A stretch of DNA of 64,000 nt, taken from the NCBI GenBank assembly GCA_037953745.1, contig JBAKBP010001423.1, positions 124,001 to 188,000 on the forward strand, given 5' to 3'. This document shows positions 1 to 9,118 of this stretch, in pieces. The stretch's first letter is position 1. Each line of letters opens with the position of its first letter. The notes beneath the pieces were generated by a model that had not been told where the DNA came from, did no database searches, and was given only the letters and a program-made list of their open reading frames with translations. A program made the translations under genes and the position numbers. This DNA is from Lithodes maja. Lineage: Eukaryota; Arthropoda; Malacostraca; Decapoda; Lithodidae.

Positions 1-330
1 TAGGTAAGGTTGTTAGGTTATGCTAATGTCTTTTCAAATCACTATCGGGGAGCGAGCGTGTCTCAACATCGATCGATAGGCCTAATGGGAAAAATAGGTT
101 TTCCCGAGATTTCTAATTAATTACAAACACTATATATTGATGCAAATGACCAATTTTGTGTATAAAAAAACACTCAAAATTTGTGGTATTAAAATAAAAA
201 AAATCCGAGTTGTGTTATCGGGCGTATCACCTACCTCTGACCGGGTATATCCTAGTGTTTACTATTTTACTATACCCCTTTCAAATTCAAAGGGGTATAG
301 GCCTAGTAAACATTGAAAGGATATTAGCCT
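1..330. repeat. dispersed repeat module R, left copy
   Basis: Positions about 20-203 recur in the same orientation at about 8345-8535 with only small indels and substitutions. Shared text includes the run from CTATCGGGGAGCGAGCG to the A-rich block ending near AAAATAAAAAAA. Positions 225-300 (GACCGGGTATATCCTAG and following) recur inverted at about 8565-8620. No reading frame of note. It is non-coding repetitive DNA of unknown class; the two direct copies bracket 8 kb of other elements. Confidence 0.75.
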
Positions 331-1277
331 AACCTAACAACCTTACAAAACCTATCGTAGTATTATGGGTGGGGGCTGCCGCCCCCACACTCCCGCTGTT
401 TGACAGCAACTAGCGTGTTTACACGACGTCCGCCCGGCAACAAACTCAATCCAATATTCCAAATCACCTCTAAAACTGGCTAAAGTAGGCCTAATCTAGA
501 TTTTTAGATAATCTTCAAGGACACTACATCCGCCTTATTAGAAACAATTTATTAGGGAAAATAGGCACCAACAGATTCGCCATATTTTTCTCCATATACA
601 GTAGGCTAGTCCGCATGGAGGATTTTCGTTATCGACAAATTGAAAAAATACCCTTTTCACAGAAAAATATGGTAAATTTCTATAATTGCACCTATACGAG
701 CTAAACAAATTATTATTGTATTTAACAGGAAGGTACGATGAGGTAAGTGATGTGGTATAGGTGGCAATATGCGGAAATGGATTATAATGGCATTCCGCCC
801 CCTCTGACAAAAGTCTATCAATCTAGGCCTAGATGGGACACGGATTTTACAATGTTTGAGAGATATTAGCCGAACTTAACAACCTTACCTAACCTATCCT
901 AGTATTATGGGTGGGGGCTGCCGCCCCCACACCCCCGCTGGTTGGGTAAAACAGTAGAAATCCAGTTGGGGTGGAGTGAGTAACCGTAGATTTTCGTAAG
1001 GGGGTCAGAGGGGGCAGAATGCCCATATAATCCATTTCCGCATATTGCCACCTAGGCTATACCACATCACTTACCTCGGCGTACCTTCCTGTTAAATACA
1101 ATAATAGTTTGTTTAGCTCGTATAGGTGCAATTAGGCTATAGGCCTACCTAGCCTAGAATAATTCCAAAAATACACCAACAATCTGTCAAAGATGTCAAA
1201 TAGCAGGGGTGGGGGTGGCAGCCCCCACCCATAATACTAGGATAGGTTAGGTAAGGTTGTTAGGTTAGGCTAATGGG
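315..1277. mobile_element. mosaic of GC-hairpin inverted repeats with an internal fold-back
   Basis: A module of about 75 bp, with a GTGGGGGC/GCCCCCAC hairpin flanked by ATAATACTAGG and TTAGGTTAGGCTAATG, occurs at 315-400 and 866-945 in one orientation and inverted at 1202-1277; a fourth copy lies at 8293-8358. Inside, 678-815 is the reverse complement of 1001-1142 with few differences, so 678-1142 can fold back. No ORF with protein character is seen. This looks like nested non-autonomous TIR elements. The superfamily is not identified because no clean target-site duplication could be read. Confidence 0.6.
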
Positions 1278-1345
1278 TTTAATGTTATTTTAATACCACA
1301 AATTTTGTTAATAAATTTGAAGATAAATCTATCTACTGTATCTAT

Positions 1346-3049
1346 CTATTGCCTGACGCCGTGATCCCCGTAGGGGTGGCCACGAACGAACCGCCCCCAT
1401 GCACCTCTGTCCCCAGTCAGTCGACGCCCCTCCCCCCAACCAGCACCGCCTTCGTTCATGTAGTTCCTCACTCCATCCTTCCACCTCATATTCGGTCTAC
1501 CTCTCCCCCTCTGTCCCTCCACCTCGCTCTCGTACACCCTCTTAGTCATTCTCTCGCTTTCCATACGTTCCATATGGCCGAACCATCTCAAGTTGTTCCT
1601 TTTCACACTTTCCAGCACATCTACCTCCACACCACACCTCCTTCTTACTTCCTCATTAGTCTGTCTATCCCTCCATGTAACTCCGCACGCACCCCTTAAG
1701 TAATTCATTTCCACTGCTCTCACTCTTGGTCTCTCAACCAACGTCCATGCTTCGCTTCCGTAAGTCAGTGTCGGGATTACCACACTGTCATGCAAGGACT
1801 TCTTCACTTCCATACTGACCACCCTATTTCTTGTTACTGCTTTTAGCGTTCCTACAACCCTCTTCCCCTGTTGTACCCTCTCCCGCACCTCTTCATCCAT
1901 AGTCCCATCTTTACTCAACACACTGCCCAGATACTTAAAAGAGTTGACGATCTCCATAGCCTGACCGTTCAGCTTCACCTCACACTCTGTGACTTCACCC
2001 CTTTCGAAGACCATAACCTTGCTCTTCCCCGTATTTACCTTCAAATTCCGTTTTTCGCACACTGTTCCAAACTCATTTACCAGACCCTGCAACTCCCATT
2101 CATTATCACTCATCAGAACTGTATCATCCGCAAACAGCAGTATAGGTAGCTTCCACTCAATTCCCTCCCTTTTCAGCAATACACCAACATCCACTGCTCT
2201 TGATAGTATTTCTTTCATAACTCCATCCATATATACAGTAAACAACCACGGGGACATCACACACCCCTGTTTCAAACCAACATTCAGGTCAAAGAACTCG
2301 CTCTGCTCACTCTCCACACGTACTGCCGCCTTTGCACCCTCATACATGCTCTTCACTGCTTTCAGCAACTTGCCCTCTACTCCGTATATTCTAAGTACTT
2401 TCCACAAACCTTCTCTATCCACTCTGTCATAGGCCTTCTCCAAGTCCATAAAGGCAACATACACCTTTTGTTTCTTCTCCAGATACTTCTCCACAACACA
2501 ATTCAGGGTAAAAATCTGATCTACACATCCTCTTCCCTTCCTAAAACCTCCCTGCTCGTCGCCTATCCATTTCTCCGTTCTCACTCTCACTCTCTCAATC
2601 ACTACCCTACTGTATACCTTCCCTACTACGCTTAGAAGACATATTCCTCGGTGGTTACCACACACTCCTCTTTCCCCTTTGCCCTTATAAAGGGGGACTA
2701 TTATGCCAGTCTTCCAGTCATCGGGTGCACTCCCCTTCTCCCATGCTAGTTTGCACATTTTCCATACCCATTCTATCACTATCTCACCACCATACCTCAA
2801 CATTTCCCCACACACTCCATCTGTTCCTGGTGCTTTCCCCAACTTCACTCTTTTCATGGCTTCCCACACTTCTGACCTCCTGATCCCCACCTCCTCCTCC
2901 ACTACTTCTCTTCTTCTCCCTCCCATACCATATCCAGCTATGTTTGCTGGCTCTTCATTCCTTTCATTTAGCAACTCACTGAAGTACTCCCTCCATCTTT
3001 CGACTCTCTCTTGCTTCTCGGCTAGCATTCTCCCATTCTTATCTTTCAC
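1346..3049 (-). CDS. LINE reverse transcriptase, 5'-truncated, reading frame open
   Basis: One uninterrupted frame of about 567 codons encodes the RT and C-terminal part of a non-LTR retrotransposon polyprotein. It copies element RNA into DNA at a nicked target. Visible motifs in order are: a linker with KAPGTDGVCGEML; fingers with GNHRGICLLSVVGKV (RGICLL, usually RPISLL); palm motif A AFMDLEKAYDRV; motif B GLKQGCVMSPWLF; catalytic motif C LLFADDTVLM; and a C-terminal region with NNLRWFGHMERM and GRGRPNMRWKDG. No endonuclease domain precedes it. The frame extends a little upstream of 3049 to an in-frame stop without a convincing start, so the copy is 5'-truncated. The stop codon at 1346-1348 runs straight into a GATA-type simple repeat (1323-1350), as in LINEs with almost no 3' UTR. 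The clade (RTE- or CR1-like) is not settled. Confidence 0.9.
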   Translation of the reverse strand: MKDKNGRMLAEKQERVERWREYFSELLNERNEEPANIAGYGMGGRRREVVEEEVGIRRSEVWEAMKRVKLGKAPGTDGVCGEMLRYGGEIVIEWVWKMCKLAWEKGSAPDDWKTGIIVPLYKGKGERGVCGNHRGICLLSVVGKVYSRVVIERVRVRTEKWIGDEQGGFRKGRGCVDQIFTLNCVVEKYLEKKQKVYVAFMDLEKAYDRVDREGLWKVLRIYGVEGKLLKAVKSMYEGAKAAVRVESEQSEFFDLNVGLKQGCVMSPWLFTVYMDGVMKEILSRAVDVGVLLKREGIEWKLPILLFADDTVLMSDNEWELQGLVNEFGTVCEKRNLKVNTGKSKVMVFERGEVTECEVKLNGQAMEIVNSFKYLGSVLSKDGTMDEEVRERVQQGKRVVGTLKAVTRNRVVSMEVKKSLHDSVVIPTLTYGSEAWTLVERPRVRAVEMNYLRGACGVTWRDRQTNEEVRRRCGVEVDVLESVKRNNLRWFGHMERMESERMTKRVYESEVEGQRGRGRPNMRWKDGVRNYMNEGGAGWGEGRRLTGDRGAWGRFVRGHPYGDHGVRQ

Positions 3050-3061
3050 ACCCTTACTGTT

Positions 3062-3198
3062 GAAGATAAATAATGAATCTATATGCTCTAAAGATCATAA
3101 GAAAGTATGAGTAAGATTATACGGTGTGACAGTTACAAGCCCCATCGATGTTTGTGTAGCCTATAGGTATGTTATATAATAGTCTTCAGTCCTATATA
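3062..3198. other. spacer between LINE and pogo-like element
   Basis: No gene seen. A short stretch (about 3085-3160) with CTCTAAAGATCATA and a GGTGTGACAG motif resembles text near 6855-6985 in part, so it is probably old repeat DNA. Confidence 0.4.
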
Positions 3199-3970
3199 CA
3201 GTAGGGTCTCGTAAGATGCGAGATCTTAAGATGTGATTCGCATAAGATGCGAGGACCCCCAAATAATAAATAAATTATTTTAAGATGCGAGAATGACCAT
3301 AATTTGCGAATCGGAGGCTCAAAGTGGGCTAAATCCGAGGAGAAACCTTAACCCTCCAGCCCCGGTTATGTATTATATATATATTCCTCGAAACCCGGGT
3401 GTTTTGGCCGAAAAACGTCTAGGCTAGGCTACCGTATATTCGTTAATCAGACTGCTTCCCGCATTCCCGCGCATCCCCAAGCGTAGCTGTGTTATTTACC
3501 TGTAAAATGGCATTAAGTAGAGCTCTCTAAGTCAACTGGGTGAGCTGTGATGATGATTTCATTGGAGATAACTTTATGGCCAAACCAGCCACTTTACACC
3601 ACTTTTCGATACTGAACAACAACATACAGGCACACAAGAACAAGCGACGCTCTCCTTCTTGTGGCCGGAGATGCGGAGCGTCGGTCCAGCCGGCTGTTGT
3701 TTACATGCGTCGGACCGACGCCTCGCACAGCAAGCTCACAGGCTGTGACGTCATGGGTGTATAAGAGGCCTTCCGGGTACCTGTTACATGCTTTTTTATG
3801 GGCGTACAAGAGGCCATCCGTGGTGAGAGGGTTAAGATGCGAAAAAAAATGTTTAAATGCGAGCCTTAGGCGGGACGTTTTTCCGTATTTTTACGTGATC
3901 GTAAGATGCGAAATCGTAAGATGCGGACGCATCCATCGACCATAAACTCGCATCTTACGAGACCCTACTG
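3199..3970. mobile_element. pogo/Tigger-like MITE, 772 bp
   Basis: The ends are perfect inverted repeats of about 24 bp beginning CAGTAGGGTCTCGTAAGA, and the element is flanked by TA on both sides (3197-3198 and 3971-3972). CAGTA-type termini with a TA target duplication are typical of the pogo branch of Tc1/mariner (family knowledge). The 10-mer TAAGATGCGA recurs near both termini (about 3215, 3245, 3282, 3834, 3902, 3917). No transposase frame is present, so the copy is non-autonomous. The inner segment 3510-3590 resembles 45650-45730, so the element carries or acquired another repeat. Confidence 0.85.
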
Positions 3971-3972
3971 TA

Positions 3973-4572
3973 TGTCCTTACCGTCGCAAATATAGTATAA
4001 GGGAGATATAGGGTAAAACACAGTCTTGTCTGCATAATGACAAGTCCTGTTTTACGGGATTTCTGCTTTATAATTTTTTTTTTCCCCCCTCCTACCTTAC
4101 TCGGGGGACCTTACAGTTGCGCGATCCAGTGCTGCTTTGGTAATTGCGTACATGTTATTTTCCCTCCCCTCTAACATGTTCAGAGTCCCCACTGCACAAA
4201 GCCACTGTCACTTTGTTTATGTTCTCTCTGCCGGATTACACTTTTCCCGCAACAAAAACTAGTTTTATGGGTTTTTTTTTTAATTTCTTAGCCAATCACA
4301 ATTGACCTTTTACCTTAAGCAAATATGATATCACTACATTTTAATTTTCTTCTTAAATTACACATGCATTCAGTTATTATTCTACATTTTTTAAACTTCA
4401 AATTCTTTTCCTATAATTTTCATGTCTTATTTTGTCATCTTTCTATATTTTATTCTCTTAAATATCTATTTAGTCTGGCGGATTGATACCTATGTCTACC
4501 ATGTTCCATAATGACGTCAAATGAGCAACCAATGGTATTGGATTTCCCTGGGAAACCCCCCAATGACGTAAC
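3973..4572. other. AT-rich spacer without recognisable gene
   Basis: Homopolymer-rich DNA. Around 4090-4113 lies CTACCTTACTCGGGGGACC, whose reverse complement recurs at about 10160-10185, which marks an old dispersed repeat. Nothing else supported. Confidence 0.5.
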
Positions 4573-4822
4573 ACCAAGCGGCTCGCTTGGTGTAGTGACT
4601 AGCGTCTCGGACTTCCACCCAGAAGGCCCGGGTTCGCGCCCACGCTCGGCGCATTAAAGATTTTTCACAAGCACTGAGTCGTTACCATCCCTCATGAGCA
4701 AAGGGATGGGGTAGTAGTACAGGACCCCAATGGAAATACGCCTAATCGGCCTTATTGAGCTATCCTTAGCTAGCTTAGCATGCGCTAGCTTTAAGAACTA
4801 TTATTATTATTATTATTATAAC
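4573..4822 (+). mobile_element. tRNA-derived SINE with (TTA)n tail
   Basis: The 5' part carries a Pol III box A-like TGGTGTAGTGA (4588-4598) and a box B-like GGTTCGCGCCC (4631-4641) at tRNA-like spacing. A non-tRNA body of about 150 bp follows, ending in TTTAAGAAC and a (TTA)n run (about 4799-4821). This is the usual plan of a tRNA-derived SINE, transcribed by Pol III and moved by a LINE. The tail context resembles that of the LINE ending at 20356. The exact left boundary is uncertain. Confidence 0.75.
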
Positions 4823-4871
4823 ACCCACTTAACCAATCATCTCTCACGCGCAAGTGCGCATATAACCCACA

Positions 4872-6179
4872 ATGCAATTTTTTGGCGAGGGAGGCCAACT
4901 TGCCGGTTCAGGTGTTCAGTGTGCAATGGCCGCCATCTGTATTGGTTGTGCTCCGACACGTTCCTCTATTACAGAACTTATTCATTATAAAAACGAACCT
5001 GCAATTAAAGTATTACAAGATCACGGTGTCCTCCCTACCTCTATAAAGTGTCCTAAGTGCGGTTCAAATTGTGTGCAACGAAAAGACACCGAACATAAAA
5101 ATCAGTGGACCTGCAACCACACTTTTTATTTAAATAAAAATAAGAAAAGGCGTGCGTGTGGCTACCAAGTGTCCTATTATAAAGGTAGTTTTCTGCAGGG
5201 CACTCAATTAGAACCGTGGCAAGTGGTAGGTTTTGTAAATTTTTGGTGTTATAAGGGTTTTAGACATAGCGAGACTGCCTGGAATTTAGACATCACGCTC
5301 AAGACCAGTGTTGATTGGCGCAGCTTCTGTTGTGAGGTGACCAACTATTGGTTCGATCACCAAGAACCAATTGGTGGTCCGGGGATCGTCGTTGAGATCG
5401 ACGAAACTTTTGTGGTGAAAGCCAAATTCAACGTCGGTCGCCACCCCACTCAGTACTGGCTTTTCGGGGGCATTGAACGGCTGTCAAAACAAAGGTTTAT
5501 TGTCCCTTTAATTGGTGACGTCTCCCACGCGATCGTCAAACTTTGTTCCCGATTATCAGCAAGTTTATCCGTCCCCACACTACCATCTATTCTGACTGTT
5601 GGTGGGCCTACACTACTTTGGACCAGGAGGGATACAACCACTTCAAGATCAACCACAGCCTCAACTTTCTAGATCCACACAACCCTTTAATTCACACACA
5701 AACTGTGGAGGGATGTCAAGGAGTTTATAAAGAAGCCCGGCATCAAACCACAATATCTAACACAATACCTGGGACGCTACATCTTCCTCAAAAAATATGG
5801 ACATAGAGCATTCCATCATTTCCTGAGAGAAGCTGCTAATTTATATCCACCACTCTCCGACCAGCCTGACCGGATACCTCAGCCACCATACCCCTACCTT
5901 GACGACACTGACAGCGACTCCGACGCCGCAGACGACCCACAGCCACCTCTGCATCGCGAGCCACCACAGAACATTGACCCACCAGAGGACGCCGACCCAG
6001 AACAACACCACCCAGACGAGCCTTCCACTTCTCGCCAGACTTGCAGTTCTCGCGCTTCCCATCACCCCAGCTCACTGCAACACCACCCAGACGAGCCTTC
6101 CACTTCTCGCCAGACTCGCAGTTCTCGCGCTTCCCATCACCCCAGCTCACTGCAACCTACTCCATCCACATCAAAATAA
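4872..6179 (+). pseudogene. Merlin (IS1595/ISXO2-type) DDE transposase, frameshifted
   Basis: The likely start is the ATG at 4926, which has G at -3 and +4; an upstream ATG sits at 4872. The first frame encodes a zinc ribbon (CPKCG ... W.C ... ACGYQVSYY) and the first catalytic Asp in VVEIDETFVVKAKF. Near 5520-5535 the frame shifts to one carrying TIYSDCWWAY (second Asp) and HTQTVEG (catalytic Glu). Near 5730 it shifts again to a frame that continues with QYLGRYIFLKKYGHRAFHHF and a Pro/His/Ser/Asp-rich tail to the stop at 6177-6179. The DDE order and zinc ribbon identify the Merlin/IS1595 type, a cut-and-paste transposase. At least two frameshifts make it inactive. The tail contains an exact in-frame duplication (6004-6153). 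Terminal inverted repeats were not found. Confidence 0.88.
6004..6153 (+). repeat. 75 bp tandem duplication in transposase tail
   Basis: Two adjacent 75 bp units start at 6004 and 6079 and differ at a single visible base (TTGCAG against TCGCAG). Each is exactly 25 codons, so the duplication adds a second HHPDEPSTSRQT...SSLQ segment without breaking the frame. Confidence 0.95.
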
Positions 6180-6211
6180 CGTCAAGGTTAGTTTCTATCC
6201 ACGTATTACTT

Positions 6212-6238
6212 TTAGGTTAGGTTAGGTTAGGTTAGGTT
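6212..6238 (+). repeat. (TTAGG)5 telomere-type repeat
   Basis: Five perfect tandem copies of TTAGG, 32 bases after the Merlin stop codon. (TTAGG)n is the canonical arthropod telomere unit (established knowledge). The block here is short and interstitial. Related TTAGGTTAGG text also forms part of the repeat module at 1240 and 7290-7345, so it may be an element component rather than a telomere relic. Confidence 0.85.
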
Positions 6239-6359
6239 TCTTAGTTAGGTTCATGACAAGGTATCAGCTGGTAGGTATGGGATAAACTAGGGACACATAC
6301 TAGCTGGTAGGTAAGGGTTATTATTGTATCCAACGTTCTAGGTTAGGTTACTGTGTTTT

Positions 6360-6640
6360 TTTACTTCAAAAAATCGCTAAACCCGAGCCAAGTTTTGGCA
6401 AATGTTGGCTCGGGTTTTCAAACTTTGGGGTTTAATGGGTTTCAAAAAAATTAAAACTCGAGCCAACTCTGAACATTCAATTACTTTGTTTTTTTACTTT
6501 GAAAAATGCCAAAGGCCGAGCCAACTTTTTTTCCCCTATTTAGGGGTTTTGTACTCTGAAAAATACCCAAATCCGAGCCAACTTTTGCCAAAACTTGGCT
6601 CGGATTTTCACATTTTAACGTTTTCTTACTTTTCTATATT
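6360..6640. repeat. hairpin-bearing diverged tandem repeats
   Basis: Units of about 60-80 bp share a T-run plus ACTTYGAAAAAT and CCGAGCCAACTTTTG. Two units are closed by strong inverted repeats: AACCCGAGCCAA with TTGGCTCGGGTT (about 6380-6416) and AATCCGAGCCAA with TTGGCTCGGATT (about 6570-6606). No coding potential. It lies downstream of the Merlin pseudogene and could be its 3' end, but no matching 5' end was found. Confidence 0.7.
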
Positions 6641-6679
6641 TTATTTTCAGAGTTCTTCCCATATTACCCCTATTTTTCC

Positions 6680-7121
6680 CCTTTTACCCCGCAATTTCCC
6701 TGATCTTCATACCCCTCCCCACTAGTGGGGGCTGTGTTTTTAGATTGTTGGATAATGGGTAAATACTCATTTGCGACAGTCCTTGGTATAAAACAACACT
6801 GAATATCAAATAAAAAATACAAAAAAATAAAAAACACATGCTAAAACTCGTGACTGTCACACCGTATAAATTTACCAAAATATGTTTTAACCTAATAAAA
6901 AAGTATGGTACTAAAATGTCTTTCATAACAAGGTTGTCAATACGGTACTTTCAGTCATCGATAGCTCTAAAGATCATATGAAAATGTGTTAAACCCTCGG
7001 AAAAACCTAATATAAAAGTAGGCCTAGGCCTATGGTACTAAAATTTAATTTGGTACGATTTTAGTTACTGGACACCTATTTGACAGGTACCGACAACGAT
7101 TTAATACATATTTGTTTTCGG
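6680..7121. repeat. nested repeat fragments, no gene
   Basis: AT-rich. The text AACAAGGTTGTCAATACGGT at about 6926 recurs in the same orientation at about 8117. The segment 7051-7115 recurs inverted at 8040-8110. This indicates old elements cut up by the fold-back element at 7122. Confidence 0.55.
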
Positions 7122-7496
7122 GGTCAATATTTACGAGTCACACCACAGCTGGGATCTCATTTCTAATGGTAGTTTTGGGTTCCTATCATTCTATGCTTCA
7201 TTGCTAGGCCTATATATTTTTTATCCACCAGAAAATACATTTTTTTTCTTGGCTTTATTTTTATTTTTAGCATTAACCTAACCAAAAAACCTGACCTAAC
7301 CTAACCTAAATGTATTTGGGGGCTGTTAGGTTAGGTTTTTTGGTTAGGTTAATGCTAAAAATAAAAATAAAGCCAAGAAAAAAAAATATTTTCCGGTGGA
7401 TAAAAAGTATATAGCAATGAAGCATAGAATGATAGGAACCCAAAATTACCATTAGAAATGAGATCCCAGCTGTGGTGTGACTCGTAAATATTGACC
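7122..7496. mobile_element. fold-back element, arms about 170 bp
   Basis: 7122-7296 is the reverse complement of about 7327-7496 with few mismatches (ends GGTCAATATTTACGAGTCAC and its complement), leaving a spacer of only about 30 bp. No ORF. Sequences beyond the arms (7051-7120 and 7497-7540) match 8006-8110 inverted, so this fold-back sits within a second, larger inverted arrangement. Confidence 0.8.
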
Positions 7497-8292
7497 GTTT
7501 TCGGTTTCCACGCATCCAACACCAAGCTACACCCTTTTCTGGTGTACGAAACACTAAAAAAGCAATGGGGACACTTTAATAATGATAATATGAGACGAAA
7601 TATAAAGACAACTTGGTTGCGTTCGTGGAAGTAGCGTCGCTTTGTTTACTTTACGCTCGGACTCTCTGAGTGACTTCCTGGTCCCGCCTTGGCGGTCGAC
7701 TTAAAATGGCTAAACTTGTTGGGTAAATTTTTTGATAAAAACTTGCATTATAGGGCGTCGGATACAGGACAGGGTTGAGGCCCTCACCCCCCCGTGAATT
7801 ATAATAATCGTCATCTGCCAGCAGGGGGCAAGTAAAACAGCTGGCCGTCACCTCGAGCGTCCTGGGTAAACAAACCGCGACGATCCGAAGCGACGACTGA
7901 CTCCCCCCGCCGCCGATTTCGGCCCAAACGCCCCGTTTTATTCTCGTCGAAAACCATATTTAAAAAGTTATTATATCTTTTTCAATACTATTACCGGACC
8001 AGAAAAAGGTGTAGCTTGGTGTTGGATGCGTGGAAACCGAAAAAAATATGTATTAAATCCTCGGTGGTACCTGTCAAATAGGTGTCCAGTAACTAAAATC
8101 GTACCTTTAATTTTCGTAACAAGGTTGTCAATACGGTACTTTCCCGTTATCAATGTACAATCAAGCTGAAGATTGCAGAGTAAACACCATAGACTTCATC
8201 GACTTTTCTTTCACCTTCGTATAATCGACAGCCATAATTTTTGTTTTTTTTATCAAGGCATTAGGCCTAGGCGGCTAGGCCCTAGTACTCAA
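7497..8292. other. GC-richer island and repeat remnant, no proven gene
   Basis: 7610-7930 is noticeably richer in CpG than its surroundings and holds ATGGCTAAACTTGTTGGGTAAA at 7706, which could be a start codon followed by a donor-like GGGTAA, but nothing confirms it. 8006-8110 is a repeat inverted relative to 7051-7120 and 7500-7537. Confidence 0.35.
7818..7830 (+). promoter_or_regulatory. CTCF-like core motif
   Basis: CCAGCAGGGGGCA matches the known CTCF core CCASYAGRKGGCR at every position, inside the GC-rich island. A single motif match can be chance; no other insulator evidence is visible. Confidence 0.3.
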
Positions 8293-8625
8293 CCAGCGGG
8301 GGTGTGGGGGCGGCAGCCCCCTCCCATAATACTAGGTTCGGTTAGGCTAATGTCTTTTCAAATCACTATCGGGGAGCGAGCGTGTCTCAACATCGATCGA
8401 TAGGCCTAGGCCTAATGGGGAAAATAGGTTTTCCCGAGATTTCTAATTAATTACAAACACTATATATTAATGCAAATGACCAATTTTGTTTATAAAAAAC
8501 ACTGGAAAATTTGTGGTATTAAAATAAAAAAATTCCGGCTAATGTCCTTTCAAACTTTCAAAGGGTTATAGCCTAGGCTAGTAAACACTAGGATAGCTTA
8601 TACCCGGTCAGAGGGAAGAAGAGTC
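8293..8625. repeat. dispersed repeat module R, right copy
   Basis: 8293-8358 is the GC-hairpin module (also at 315, 866 and 1202). It runs into the block 8345-8535, which is a direct copy of 20-203. The end, 8565-8620, is inverted relative to 225-300. Confidence 0.75.
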
Positions 8626-8941
8626 CTGCAGTAGTCTCCTTGAATGCTACCGATTTTTACACCTAGCCTTAGCCTAGGCTTGCCTAAAATCAACACTTCC
8701 ACAAGCTAGGCTTAGGCTAGGCCTAGTGCAAAATGCAAATCTAGCACCTCATAGCATAAGCTAAAAACAATATGAAAGAGGGACAGTTAGTTATAGAGGC
8801 TTATACAATCACTCAACAGTCAACACCCTAGAATATATATCTGACATGTAAATAATGAGCGACTGGATAACAAATAATCTGTCACCTGAACTGCCAAATT
8901 TCACTGCATCGGAATCGCTATTAATCATGATATAATATAAT

Positions 8942-9118
8942 ACTTACCTCCGCACGTCTCTTCTCGGCATATTTGTGATCTTATGTTACAAATAAACAAT
9001 GCATGATACTTACGATGCGCTGATGAAATCGGATAAAACACAACGAACAATCGGGTTCAGTGGACAGTGGCAGCCATATTTAAAGCGTCTACCTCGTCCT
9101 CGACTCCTCGTGACGTCA
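8942..9118 (-). other. possible first exon with promoter-side CRE
   Basis: Read on the minus strand, a palindromic CRE, TGACGTCA (about 9110-9117), is followed by CpG-rich leader sequence, a short ATGGCTGCC uORF, an ATG at 8970 opening ATGCCGAGAAGAGACGTGCG, and a perfect splice donor GAG|GTAAGT at 8948/8947. A second donor-like TCGTAAGT lies about 60 bases upstream. This is how a first coding exon of seven to eight codons would look. It is inference from signals only; no downstream exon was recognised. Confidence 0.3.

Noticed and set aside
1202..1277. Helitron 3' end (GC hairpin followed by CTAG)
   Set aside because: Similarity between copies continues past the CTAG, so it is not an element boundary.
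1349..3110. Plus-strand frames opposite the LINE RT (also opposite 12-15 kb and 49-53 kb)
   Set aside because: They are antisense shadows of well-supported minus-strand coding sequence.
7651..7851. 66-codon minus-strand frame in the GC-rich island
   Set aside because: No recognisable protein features; overlaps the regulatory-looking segment and could be chance in CpG-rich DNA.
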